NCBI GenBank assembly: GCA_022844015.1
Contig: JALHMO010000072.1
Location: 1 to 33,975 of the forward strand
Length of the DNA stretch: 33,975 nucleotides
Reading direction: 5' to 3'
DNA from: Reyranella sp.
GTDB lineage: Bacteria > Pseudomonadota > Alphaproteobacteria > Reyranellales > Reyranellaceae
Part shown: one piece after another, positions 25,955 to 33,975 of the stretch
How the letters are laid out: the number at the start of each line of letters is the position of its first letter
How positions within the stretch are numbered: position 1 is the stretch's first letter
The notes under the pieces: generated by a model
The model's database searches: none
Seen by the model: the letters and a program-made list of their open reading frames with translations, nothing else
Told to the model about the DNA's origin: nothing
Program-made: the position numbers and the translations under genes

Positions 25955-27052
25955 ATGACCCTCGACTCCGCGCTCGACGCGCTTGCCCTGGCCCTCGACT
26001 GGGTGCCCGACTGGCTGGCCGCCGTGGCGACCCTGTCGCTTGCGGCGCTCGCCGCCATGCTAATTCATGGGGCCGTCCTGCGCCTGCTGCTGCGGTGGCT
26101 GCCGGCAGGTCACGTGTTCCTCCAGTCGCTCATCGGTGCCACCGCTCGCCTCATTCGCCTGGGACTCGTCGTCGTCGCGGTCTCGATGGTGTTGCCGCTG
26201 GTGCCGCTCGACCGGGAGACGCGCGGCGTCGTCGCACACGGCCTGCTGATCGCCGCCATCGTGTTGCTCGGTTGGGCGGCCTGCGTCGCCATCACGCAGG
26301 CGTCCGAGCTCTATCTGCGGCGCGTGCCCGTCGACCTCGCCGGCGACCCGCTCGGTCGCAAGCACGTGACCCAGATACGCATCCTGCGCCGCGCTGCCGT
26401 CACCCTGGCGACCATCGTGACTGTCGCCGGGGCTCTCATGACATTCGACTCGGTGAAGGAGTATGGCGTCAGCCTGATCGCCTCGGCAGGCGCCGCCGGT
26501 CTCGTCGTCGGCCTGGCGGCGCGGCCATTGCTGAGCAATCTCTTCGCCGGCATACAGATCGCGATCACCCAGCCGATCCGCATCGGCGATGCCCTGCTGG
26601 TCGAGAACGAATGGGGCTGGGTCGAGGAGATCACGGGAACCTACGTCGTCGTCAAGATCTGGGACTGGCGTCGCCTGCTCGTGCCGCTCTCTTACTTCCT
26701 GGAGAGGCCCTTCCAGAACTGGACGCGCCAGTCGACCGACCTGATAGGCACGGTGCTGCTGTGGGTCGACTACACGGTCCCGGTGGCGCGCGTGCGCGCC
26801 CGCCTCGAGGAGATCGTGCGCGAGGCCAGGCTGTGGGACGGGCAGGTGGTGAACTTGCAGGTGGTGGACAGCAACGAGCGCGCGATCCAGCTGCGCGCCC
26901 TGATGAGCGCCCGCAACTCGGGCGAAGCCTGGGACCTGCGCTGCGAGGTGCGCGAGAAGCTGATCGCGTTCCTCCAGGAGTCCTACCCGGGGGCCCTGCC
27001 GCGTCAGCGGGCGGCGGTCGTCGAGTTCGAGAAGCGCGCCCCAGCCTCCTGA
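25955..27052 (+). CDS. MscS-family mechanosensitive channel-like protein
   Basis: The 365-residue protein has several N-terminal membrane spans (from about residue 20), then the MscS pore helix and beta domain. The order is GVSLIASAGAAGLVVGLAA (171-189), PLLSNLFAGIQIAITQPIRI (191-210), then GWVEEITGTYVVVKIWDWRR and VPLSYFLERPFQNWTR. Such proteins open under membrane tension and release solutes in osmotic downshift. The beta-domain segment that follows the pore is the most conserved part. ATG 25955 has only a weak GAGG 11 bases upstream. It converges with the PCMT-like gene, with 51 bases between stops and no obvious terminator. Confidence 0.9.
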   Translation: MTLDSALDALALALDWVPDWLAAVATLSLAALAAMLIHGAVLRLLLRWLPAGHVFLQSLIGATARLIRLGLVVVAVSMVLPLVPLDRETRGVVAHGLLIAAIVLLGWAACVAITQASELYLRRVPVDLAGDPLGRKHVTQIRILRRAAVTLATIVTVAGALMTFDSVKEYGVSLIASAGAAGLVVGLAARPLLSNLFAGIQIAITQPIRIGDALLVENEWGWVEEITGTYVVVKIWDWRRLLVPLSYFLERPFQNWTRQSTDLIGTVLLWVDYTVPVARVRARLEEIVREARLWDGQVVNLQVVDSNERAIQLRALMSARNSGEAWDLRCEVREKLIAFLQESYPGALPRQRAAVVEFEKRAPAS

Positions 27053-27103
27053 AGCCGTCGGGCGACCTTTCAGCCTACTGTCCCGCTGACCTCGCCCTGT
27101 CGT

Positions 27104-27952
27104 CTACTTCTTGGCCTGCATCGCGCCGGTCATCGGGATGAAGTACACGCCGAGGTCCTTGCGCGAGGAGACCTTGCCGTCGTCGTCCTTGGTGAAGACG
27201 TAGAGGAACTGCTCGCGCTTGAAGGGCTGGCCCATCGGGATAACCATGCGGCCGCCCGGCTTGAGCTGCTCGAGCAGCGGCGGCGGCACGTGCTGGGCCA
27301 CGCACGTGACGATCACGATGTCGAAGCCGCCCTCGACCTCGGGCCAGCCGTAATATCCGTCGCCGACGCGGGTCTCGATGTTGTCGTAGCCGAGCGGCTT
27401 GAAGATCGGCGCCACGGCATTGCCGAGCGGCTCGACGATCTCGATCGAGTAGGCCTTGTCGACGATGCGCGAGAGGATCGAGACCTGGAAGCCCGATCCG
27501 GTGCCGATCTCGAGCGCCCTCTCGCCGGATTTGGGCCGGCAGAGCTGCGTCATGTAGGCCTGCCCGCGATAGTCCGACAGCGCCGAGCCGAGGCCGATGC
27601 GCCACGGCTTGGACTCCTCCTCGTAGGCTACGGCCGCGAAGTCGGCCTTCTCGTCGTAGTTGTAGTGATAATACTCGCGCGGCACCTCGGTGAAGGCGCG
27701 CATGACGCCCGGATCAGCTTGCGTGAAATGGTGCGACAGGACGCTGTGGATGGTGGACAGCATGCGCGGCTTGCGGGCCACCGTCGCACGCCACTGCTCG
27801 GCGGTGATCACCTGGCGCCGTCCGGAGGCCTTCATGGCGGCCGAGAAGGCATCGAACGTCCACGGCAGGGGGCTGGCCCAGGCCGGCCCCACGCGGGCGA
27901 TCGCGGGTGCCGCCAGCAGCTGCGCCATCATGGCGCGACGATGCACTTTCAT
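27104..27952 (-). CDS. Exported PCMT-like (isoaspartate O-methyltransferase family) protein
   Basis: The 282-residue protein has a twin-arginine-like or Sec-like signal (KVHRRAMMAQLLAAPAIA, with cleavage after AWA near residue 26). It is followed by a protein-L-isoaspartate methyltransferase-type domain: motif I LEIGTGSGFQV (147-157), then the acidic motif SIEIVEPLG, GDGYYGW, and LKPGGRMVIPMG. The family methylates isoaspartyl residues with S-adenosyl methionine in the cytoplasm, so an exported copy would need a special source of the cofactor and may be something else. ATG 27952 with AGGGG upstream is well placed; the frame that runs on to 30211 is a shadow inside the next gene. It lies 41 bases after the spermidine-synthase-like stop and is probably in one operon with it. 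Confidence 0.85.
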   Translation of the reverse strand: MKVHRRAMMAQLLAAPAIARVGPAWASPLPWTFDAFSAAMKASGRRQVITAEQWRATVARKPRMLSTIHSVLSHHFTQADPGVMRAFTEVPREYYHYNYDEKADFAAVAYEEESKPWRIGLGSALSDYRGQAYMTQLCRPKSGERALEIGTGSGFQVSILSRIVDKAYSIEIVEPLGNAVAPIFKPLGYDNIETRVGDGYYGWPEVEGGFDIVIVTCVAQHVPPPLLEQLKPGGRMVIPMGQPFKREQFLYVFTKDDDGKVSSRKDLGVYFIPMTGAMQAKK

Positions 27953-27993
27953 TGGATTGCCCCTGCTCGCACTCTCCCCACGCGCAGGGTGCC

Positions 27994-30516
27994 TTATTGC
28001 ACTGCGCCGGGGAAGGCGAGAGCGGGACGAATCTCGCCGCGTCCGGGCAGGCTGCAGGCGACGACGACGTAGAGGGCGAAGGCGAGGCCCAGCAGCACGG
28101 TGTAGCCCAGCTCGATCATGACGAGGTTGGCGAGCGGCGTGGCGATCACCGAGCCGGCGCCGTTGATCGCCCAGGCCCACGGCAGCAGGGTCACCGCGCG
28201 GCCCTCGAACTGGCTGAGCCCGAGCGCCATCGGCATGCCGAGCACCAGCCCGAGCGGCGCGATCACCGTCAGCAACGCGAGGAAGCGCAGGACGAGCGGC
28301 CAGCCCGCCGTCTCGGCCAGCAGGCTGTCGAGCCCGGCGACGGCGAGCACGATCCACGCTAGCGCGACCAGCACGGCTAGGGTCACGGCGCGCTGCGGTC
28401 GCGCCACCTGGCGCTGGGCGAGCCAGCTGCCGGCGCCGGCCGAGACCAGCATGGCGGCGAGCACGAAGCCGAAAGCGAAGGTACGGTCCTGCAGGTAGTG
28501 CGCAGCCTTCTCGATCAGGAAGATCTCGAGCGTCAGGAAGCCCACGCCGAGACCGGCGAAGTAGCACAGCACGGCGGCGAATTGCCGTCCCCTGACCTCG
28601 CGGAAGGTGCCGCGGGCGAACAGCGGCAGTGCCGCCACGGCGAGGCCGAGCGCCACTGCCTGCACCAGGACGGCGAGGTTGACCAGCCAGGCGAGCTCCT
28701 CGCGCGGCACCAGCTCGACACGCTCCAGGATGGTGCCCAGCCGGTCGAGGGGCAGGACTCCGGTGAAGAAGGGCCGGTCGAGGGTTGGCGGGCGGAGCCG
28801 GAAGAAGCCGTGGAATGGCGAGCCGAGACCGGCCAGGGCGGCCGCGGCCTCCTGGCGCAGCGGGTCGGCGTCGTCGGCGGCGGCCGTCTTCGGCCCACTG
28901 GCCGGCGCGCCGAAGGCGATCGTCCCCTCGACTGGACCCGCCACCGGGCCTTCCGGCGGCGTGAAGCTCACCAGGGACAGGCTGTTGTAGACGCGCACGC
29001 CCGCCAGATCGCGTCCGCCGAGATGGACCAGGTCGAACGAGCGCTCGTCGCAGAAGCGGGCGATAACGTCGAGGGTCTCCGGCTCGAACGGGGTGGGCGA
29101 CAGCAGCAACCTTACGTTGAAGGCCGAGCGATAGATCGCGACGTGGCGTGCCGGTTGCGCGATCCCGGCCTGGCGCAGCGCGGCGTGCGTGGCCACCATG
29201 GCCTGTACGGCGTAGACCGGGAACTCGCGGATCGAGACGGTGAAGGAGAGGATGCCGTTCGGTGTCAGCATGCGCAGCAGCGCTGCCAGCGTCTCCGCCG
29301 ACAAGACAGCGCGGTTGGTGTCGGACTGGGCGAGGAACTCGCGGGTGACGTCGATCACGTCGAAGACGCCGTCGCGCTCCAGCCCAGCCAGCGCCAGCGG
29401 GCCGGTGTCGAGCACCCGCCGTCTCATTGCGCCACTGATCGGCTCGACCGGGCCGAGGCCTGCGAGCAGCGCGTTGCGCAGCACCGAGTCGGGCTCCACG
29501 ATCTCGATGGACGAGGTGCCGGCGCCGCGCGCCTCGTGCAGGCGGAAGCCGCCGGCTGTGCCGAGCAGCAGGGCGCGCGCACCGGGCCGCAGCCGGTAGG
29601 GCAGCGAATCGAGCGTCGCGCCGAAATAGGCGGTGTCGGGCTCGCCCTCGCGCGGCAGGGCGGCGATGCGGTTGCCGTCGTGATAAAGGCCGAAGGCGCG
29701 TGGCAGCCCCTTGACGCCGAGCATGCCGGCATTGTTCGAGAGATCGGTCTCGTGCCGCTCGACGAAGCTGTCGACCAGCAGGTAGCTGCCCTTGGGCGAG
29801 CGGATCTCGGCCACCACGTGGCTGCCGCGGGTGTTGAGCGGCGCGAAGATGTCCTTGAATTCGTTGACCCGCGCCTGGTTGGCCAGCACGAGGCTCGCTG
29901 CACAGGGCACGAAGACCGCGAGCGTGATGAGGCTCCAGCGGCGACGGGCCGGGTGCACCCACGCCTCGAGCGCGGCAGCGAGCGCCAGCGCCGGGAGCAG
30001 GCAGGCGACGAGATCGAACGGCGGTGCCACGAACATCAGCGCCAGCACGGCCACCGCGCCCAGCCCGGCGCCGGCCAGGTCGGCGGCATAGACGCGACCG
30101 ATCTGCCGGGCGTTGACGACGAAGACCAGCGAGACGTAGAGGCCGATCAGGAAGAAGAAGGGGAAGAGGGCGGCATAGTACTGGGCGATGTTGGCGAACT
30201 GGCCGCTCCACAGCTGGCGGTTCTGCAGCTCGAGCGGATTGAACGGCACCACGGTCGTCCAGTGCCAGCCGGTCGTGGCCGCCACCATTGCCAGCACCGG
30301 CAGGAGCACCAGTACTGTCTGGCCGAGCCGAAGCAGCGGGCGCGCCGCCAGCGCCGCCACCGTGCCGCTCGCCGCCAGCCCCAGCATGGCGAGCGAGATC
30401 ACCCAGTAGCCGTATTCCGACCAGCTCGACAGCGCGAAGAACCTAGTCAACGCGATCTCGTACCCGATCGAGGCGAAACAGGCGAAGAACAGCGGTAGCA
30501 GGCGAGCTGTCGGCAT
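27994..30516 (-). CDS. Polytopic membrane protein with spermidine-synthase-like domain
   Basis: The 840-residue protein has an N-terminal set of membrane spans with the family mark IGYEIALTRFFAL (17-29) and YAADLAGAGLG (143-153). A Rossmann-like soluble domain follows (about 235-600) with LLLGTAGGF (316-324) and IEIVEPDS. A second set of six or more membrane segments closes the protein (GVGFLTLEIFLIEKAAHYL, then GMPMALGLSQF). The architecture resembles the group annotated as spermidine synthase or spermine/spermidine synthase-like membrane proteins. The acidic residues expected for aminopropyl transfer are not clearly conserved (DVIDVTREF), so a polyamine reaction should not be assumed. ATG 30516 is the first gene of the pair with the PCMT-like protein. 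Confidence 0.85.
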   Translation of the reverse strand: MPTARLLPLFFACFASIGYEIALTRFFALSSWSEYGYWVISLAMLGLAASGTVAALAARPLLRLGQTVLVLLPVLAMVAATTGWHWTTVVPFNPLELQNRQLWSGQFANIAQYYAALFPFFFLIGLYVSLVFVVNARQIGRVYAADLAGAGLGAVAVLALMFVAPPFDLVACLLPALALAAALEAWVHPARRRWSLITLAVFVPCAASLVLANQARVNEFKDIFAPLNTRGSHVVAEIRSPKGSYLLVDSFVERHETDLSNNAGMLGVKGLPRAFGLYHDGNRIAALPREGEPDTAYFGATLDSLPYRLRPGARALLLGTAGGFRLHEARGAGTSSIEIVEPDSVLRNALLAGLGPVEPISGAMRRRVLDTGPLALAGLERDGVFDVIDVTREFLAQSDTNRAVLSAETLAALLRMLTPNGILSFTVSIREFPVYAVQAMVATHAALRQAGIAQPARHVAIYRSAFNVRLLLSPTPFEPETLDVIARFCDERSFDLVHLGGRDLAGVRVYNSLSLVSFTPPEGPVAGPVEGTIAFGAPASGPKTAAADDADPLRQEAAAALAGLGSPFHGFFRLRPPTLDRPFFTGVLPLDRLGTILERVELVPREELAWLVNLAVLVQAVALGLAVAALPLFARGTFREVRGRQFAAVLCYFAGLGVGFLTLEIFLIEKAAHYLQDRTFAFGFVLAAMLVSAGAGSWLAQRQVARPQRAVTLAVLVALAWIVLAVAGLDSLLAETAGWPLVLRFLALLTVIAPLGLVLGMPMALGLSQFEGRAVTLLPWAWAINGAGSVIATPLANLVMIELGYTVLLGLAFALYVVVACSLPGRGEIRPALAFPGAVQ

Positions 30517-30908
30517 CAGGTCGGCAGCCTACGGAGGGCGAAGGCGTGGGTCCAGTCGATCCGCGATTGGGGTCCGGTGAGCGGGGCGACCCGGCCCGTC
30601 GATCGGCCTGCGACCAAGCGGACAATACGACGGGCGGACGATGTTGCGGGCTGGCGGTGGCGGCCAGATCGGCCCGTCGATTTGACATCCTGAATCTCAG
30701 ACGTCCAAATATGCGCGGGGCGTGCAGGGCTTCGTGGGAAACGCCTTGCGAGTCGGGTCGACGGTCCGTGCGATGAGCTGTCCTTGCGAGCGCCCGTCGG
30801 GACCTGCCGTTCGGCACTTCAGAACCGCGTTCGTCGAGTGGGCATTTTCCGGCACAGCACAGTGTTGGCCGTATCAGGCATCACGAGCCCGAAAGTTGGG
30901 GAAATCTC
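30517..30908. promoter_or_regulatory. Divergent intergenic region with a possible promoter
   Basis: These 392 bases separate the spermidine-synthase-like gene (minus) and the giant RTX gene (plus). TTGACA at 30682-30687 is an exact -35 consensus followed by an A/T-rich AAATAT at 30707-30712, a 19-bp spacer that is longer than ideal. It would give a leader of about 190 bases for the RTX gene. Frames on the minus strand here are not supported as genes. TTGGGGAAA just before 30909 is the ribosome site. Confidence 0.35.
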
Positions 30909-33900
30909 ATGACATTCGCCTTCGTCACGACGAAGCTGAAGCTCAATGGCTTCAGCGCGTCCGAGGAAGATTCCATCCTGGCCGATCTGGAGACCGCTTA
31001 CGTCGGCTCGGCGACCGCGCGAGGGATGATCGACGGCTGGCTCGCGACGGATGGGCACACGATCGACATCACGCGGGTACCGGGCGCCTACAGAGCCGTG
31101 AGCAACAGCGGCGTGCTCGAGATCGACCCCGCCCGCGTCGAGGATTTCGCCTACATCGACGATCACGGCCGAGCCGTGGAGCATTCCCAGCTCGGTGGCC
31201 TGCTGCACGAGCTCAGTCATGCCGTGTCGTCGAGGACGGACAACTACAATCTCGCTGCCGGCGACTTCATGGGCGACAACGTCAGGTTCACGAACGTGAT
31301 GTGGGGCGAGCTCGGCCTGCCGCACCAGATTTCCTATGTTGCGCAGTCGCATGACATCAGCGCGGGCAAGACGAACAGCCTTTACCGGATCGGGTACGAG
31401 TACACCAATGGTGCGGCGATCACGGGTGCCATCAGCTCCAACAAGGGGCTGATGGTCACCGGGAAGACCAGCGACTTGCTGATCGGTGGTCCCTCCAAGA
31501 ACAGCCTTCAATCCGGCCCGGGAGACGACTTCCTGGTGGGCGCGGGTGGCGACGACGAGCTGAACGGGGGTTCTGGAACGGACACGGCCGTGCTCTTCGG
31601 CAACCCGGTCGACTACGACATTCGCCGCAGTCTTGGCGGCACGTGGTCAGCGCGCCACGTGCGTGGCGACGCGAACGAAGGCACCGATCTGCTGCCGAAC
31701 ATGGAGAAGGTGCAGTTCGGCGGGCAGACCTTCGACCTGAAGGCGGACGGGCTGACCTTCCAGACCGATCTCGCCTTCGTCGTCGACACGACCGGCAGCA
31801 TGGCGACGTCGATCGCCAGCGTGCAGGCGCAGGCGGCCAGCTTGATCGACCCTCTGTTCGCCGACGGCAAGACCGATGCCCGGATCGGCGTGGTCAGCTT
31901 CAAGGACTGGCTGCACGGCGATCCGACGCAGGTGATCCTGCCGTTCACCGATCACGACAAGTTCGCCGCCAGAAGGTCGGCGGCCCTGGCAGCCATCAAC
32001 AGCCTTGCCGTGGGTGGCGGCGGGTCAGATGTAGCAGAGACCCCCTTCGAGGGATTGTTCACGGCTCTCAACGGCCCGTTGGGGGACTGGCGCGTCGGCG
32101 CCGACGTGCGTCGCATTGTCTTGTTCACGGACGCCCCGGCAAGCGATGGAAACCTGGCACCGCTGGTGAAATCCCTCGCCGACAAGATCGGTGTGTCGGT
32201 GACGAAAGACTCCCTGGTGACCGGGGCCGGCGGCGCGCTGGCCACGTTCGAGCTCTCCCTGCCCGGCAGCGCGTCGAGCACTGCGGGCCTCATGCCGGAC
32301 GACGGCGAGCCCTTGCCGGAGTTCGAGCCGCGCGACGATCCGGTCGTGCCGGATACCACCGTCGCAACTGTCGAGATCTACACGATCTTCACCGGCGCGA
32401 AGGTGACCGACACAGGGGCCCTCGCGTCGATATCGAGCAGCACGGGCGGCTCGTTCCTGACGGCGGCGCCCGGCGACGACGTGGTGACGGTGCTGCTCGA
32501 CATCATCGGCGGCCTCGATCTCTTCGGCACTTCCGAGGCCGATGCGCTCAACGGCGGGGCGCACATCGACAAGCTCACGGGCCTCGAGGGAAACGACACT
32601 CTCGACGGCGGCGGCAACGCCGATACCATGAGTGGCGGCATGGGCGACGACAGCTACGCCGTCGACCATCCGAAGGACAGCGTCGTTGAGCTGGCGGGCG
32701 AGGGGACCGACAGCGTCGGCACGACGCTGACGTTCTATGTCCTGCCCGACGAGGTCGAGAATGCCGCGGTCTCGGGCGTCGCCGGCGCCGTGCTCACCGC
32801 CAATGACCTGGCCAACCTGCTGACCGGAGGCGCGGCGGGCGACGTGCTGATCGGGCTCGCCGGGGACGACCGGCTGCGGGGCGGCGGCGGCGCCGACCTG
32901 CTGTTCGGCGGCCGGCCGTCGCCGGGCCAGGGTCCCGGCCAGCTGGCGCTCGAGGTCGGCGCCGGCAACGACAGCATCGGCTCGGCGATCGACCTGTCGA
33001 ACCTGCTGAGCCTTGCGGCTGATCCGGACATCCTCGACGCGACGACGGTTCCGCACGTGTCGATCACGGGCAAGGGCTACGGCACCTTGCACTATTTCGC
33101 GGTCGGGCTGGAGGTCGGCGACGTGCTGACGCTCGATGTCGATCGCGGCAAGGGCGCCAACAATTTCCTGTCCGTGGTCGCCGGCGATGCGAGCGTGCTG
33201 GCGAGCGGCAACGACTCGGCGACCAGCCAGGGGGCGGGCGGCAGCACGTCGACCCGGGATGCGTTCGTGGAGTACACGGCGGCGACGGCCGGCGTTCACT
33301 ACATCGCGGTCGGTCGGGTGACGACCAAGACCGGCGATCCGACCGTGGGCGAGCAGTGGGCGTCGATCCTGCAGCCGGGCGACAGCTACGAGCTGCAGGT
33401 GTCGGTCGATGCGGCGGCGCCGGCCGTGGCGGCGGCCGGTGCGTTTGCCAGCGGCGCCGACCGGCTGGCTGGCGGCCTGGGTGCGGACCTCCTGTTCGGC
33501 GGCGACGGCGACGACAGCTTCGAAGGCACGGTGGCGGAGCTCGACGGCGACACGATCGGCGACTACGAGGCGGGCGAGAAGATCGTCGTGCAGGGTGTCG
33601 CCTTCGGCGATGTCGCGGTGTCGTGGGGCAAGGGCTCGAAGGTGGTCGGGATCGACGTGACCGGCGACGGCCTCGCCGAGGCATCGGTCACGCTCGATGT
33701 CGCGCCGGACGATCTGATCGCGTCGGGCCTGCAGCTCGCGGTGCTGCCGGCGGGCGACGGGACCGACACGTCGATCGCCTTCACGACGCCGCCGGCCGGC
33801 CCGCTGGTGTCGCTTGCGGCGCTGTCGGCCGACCGGGCGGAAGGCGATGCGGCGACGACGCCGTTCACGTTCGCGGTGACGCTGTCGCAGGCGTCGGCGT

Positions 33901-33975
33901 CGGAAGAGACGGTGCGCTGGACGGTGACCGGCCGCGGCGGCACGCCGGCCGATGCGGCGGACTTCGCGGGCGGGG
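30909..33975 (+). CDS. Giant RTX protein with HExxH, VWA and Calx-beta-like regions, 3' end missing
   Basis: The frame is open from ATG 30909 (GGGGA 9 bases upstream) to the window end, 1022 codons. There is no signal peptide, as expected for type I secretion. Order of parts: an N-terminal domain with HELSH (His100-Glu101-x-x-His104), a zinc-metallopeptidase-type motif; RTX-like Gly/Asp repeats (about 188-225); a von Willebrand A domain with MIDAS motif DTTGS (293-297) and FTDAP (406-410); then GGxGxD-type RTX repeats near 538-595, 634-672 and 849-874 with a pre-peptidase-like beta domain between; and a Calx-beta-like start (from about 965). RTX repeats bind calcium and fold the protein after secretion. 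It is probably a secreted, calcium-dependent adhesin or protease. Confidence 0.82.
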   Translation, partial: MTFAFVTTKLKLNGFSASEEDSILADLETAYVGSATARGMIDGWLATDGHTIDITRVPGAYRAVSNSGVLEIDPARVEDFAYIDDHGRAVEHSQLGGLLHELSHAVSSRTDNYNLAAGDFMGDNVRFTNVMWGELGLPHQISYVAQSHDISAGKTNSLYRIGYEYTNGAAITGAISSNKGLMVTGKTSDLLIGGPSKNSLQSGPGDDFLVGAGGDDELNGGSGTDTAVLFGNPVDYDIRRSLGGTWSARHVRGDANEGTDLLPNMEKVQFGGQTFDLKADGLTFQTDLAFVVDTTGSMATSIASVQAQAASLIDPLFADGKTDARIGVVSFKDWLHGDPTQVILPFTDHDKFAARRSAALAAINSLAVGGGGSDVAETPFEGLFTALNGPLGDWRVGADVRRIVLFTDAPASDGNLAPLVKSLADKIGVSVTKDSLVTGAGGALATFELSLPGSASSTAGLMPDDGEPLPEFEPRDDPVVPDTTVATVEIYTIFTGAKVTDTGALASISSSTGGSFLTAAPGDDVVTVLLDIIGGLDLFGTSEADALNGGAHIDKLTGLEGNDTLDGGGNADTMSGGMGDDSYAVDHPKDSVVELAGEGTDSVGTTLTFYVLPDEVENAAVSGVAGAVLTANDLANLLTGGAAGDVLIGLAGDDRLRGGGGADLLFGGRPSPGQGPGQLALEVGAGNDSIGSAIDLSNLLSLAADPDILDATTVPHVSITGKGYGTLHYFAVGLEVGDVLTLDVDRGKGANNFLSVVAGDASVLASGNDSATSQGAGGSTSTRDAFVEYTAATAGVHYIAVGRVTTKTGDPTVGEQWASILQPGDSYELQVSVDAAAPAVAAAGAFASGADRLAGGLGADLLFGGDGDDSFEGTVAELDGDTIGDYEAGEKIVVQGVAFGDVAVSWGKGSKVVGIDVTGDGLAEASVTLDVAPDDLIASGLQLAVLPAGDGTDTSIAFTTPPAGPLVSLAALSADRAEGDAATTPFTFAVTLSQASASEETVRWTVTGRGGTPADAADFAGG

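Noticed and set aside
27953..30211. N-terminal extension of the PCMT-like frame to 1035 residues
   Set aside because: Arg/Pro-rich shadow in the spermidine-synthase-like gene; a signal peptide starts at 27952.
28498..30498. 666-residue plus-strand frame
   Set aside because: Antisense shadow of the spermidine-synthase-like gene; Gln/Arg/His-rich with no recognisable domain.
27994..30516. True spermidine synthase (speE)
   Set aside because: The catalytic acidic residues are not clear and the protein is polytopic; the name was kept only as similarity.

Overview
The window is GC-rich (visibly near two thirds G+C) and has the gene content of an alphaproteobacterium: an ExoD-family protein, an HAAT/Liv-type transporter, several small proteins of a kind I associate with Hyphomicrobiales and Rhodospirillales, and an RTX type I secretion substrate. 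A Reyranella-like genus is possible, but that is an impression from protein style and was not tested. No rRNA, tRNA, CRISPR array, transposase or phage gene was found.

Layout. Positions 1-2380 (+): the 3' part of a Gly-rich beta-solenoid-like protein, then a membrane-anchored SGNH/GDSL hydrolase. Positions 2424-2543: an intergenic inverted repeat. Positions 2573-18377 (all minus): one long, tightly packed gene train. In transcription order it holds a FAH-family hydrolase, an amidohydrolase, an alpha/beta hydrolase, a second paralogous amidohydrolase, LivH and LivM permeases, a Liv-type binding protein, LivG, a LivF ATPase fused to a Tm-1-like (UPF0261) domain, a PEP-hydrolase-like TIM barrel, a YqiK-type flotillin, an SRPBCC protein, and an SRPBCC-quinone oxidoreductase fusion. 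A TetR-family regulator (18527-19252, +) diverges from it, and the shared promoter region carries a perfect 16-bp palindrome plus a degenerate second copy 26 bp away. The simplest reading is a TetR-controlled uptake and catabolism system for an amide- or ester-containing compound. Three of the gaps in this train are filled by copies of a palindromic element of five consecutive hairpins whose stems change in a compensated way.

Positions 19397-20614 (+): an ExoD-like membrane protein and three overlapping tiny genes (29, 38 and 61 residues). Positions 20627-25030 (minus): small conserved-looking hypothetical genes around a second SGNH-like anchored protein; two of them share a short membrane-tail motif. 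Positions 25447-27052 (+): a cold-shock protein with a strong downstream terminator, then an MscS-family channel. Positions 27104-30516 (minus): a polytopic spermidine-synthase-like protein and an exported PCMT-like methyltransferase. Positions 30909-33975 (+): the first 1022 codons of a very large RTX protein with HExxH, VWA, RTX and Calx-beta-like parts, cut by the window edge.

Gene functions are from recognised motifs. The substrate of the large operon and the roles of the small genes cannot be read from the sequence.
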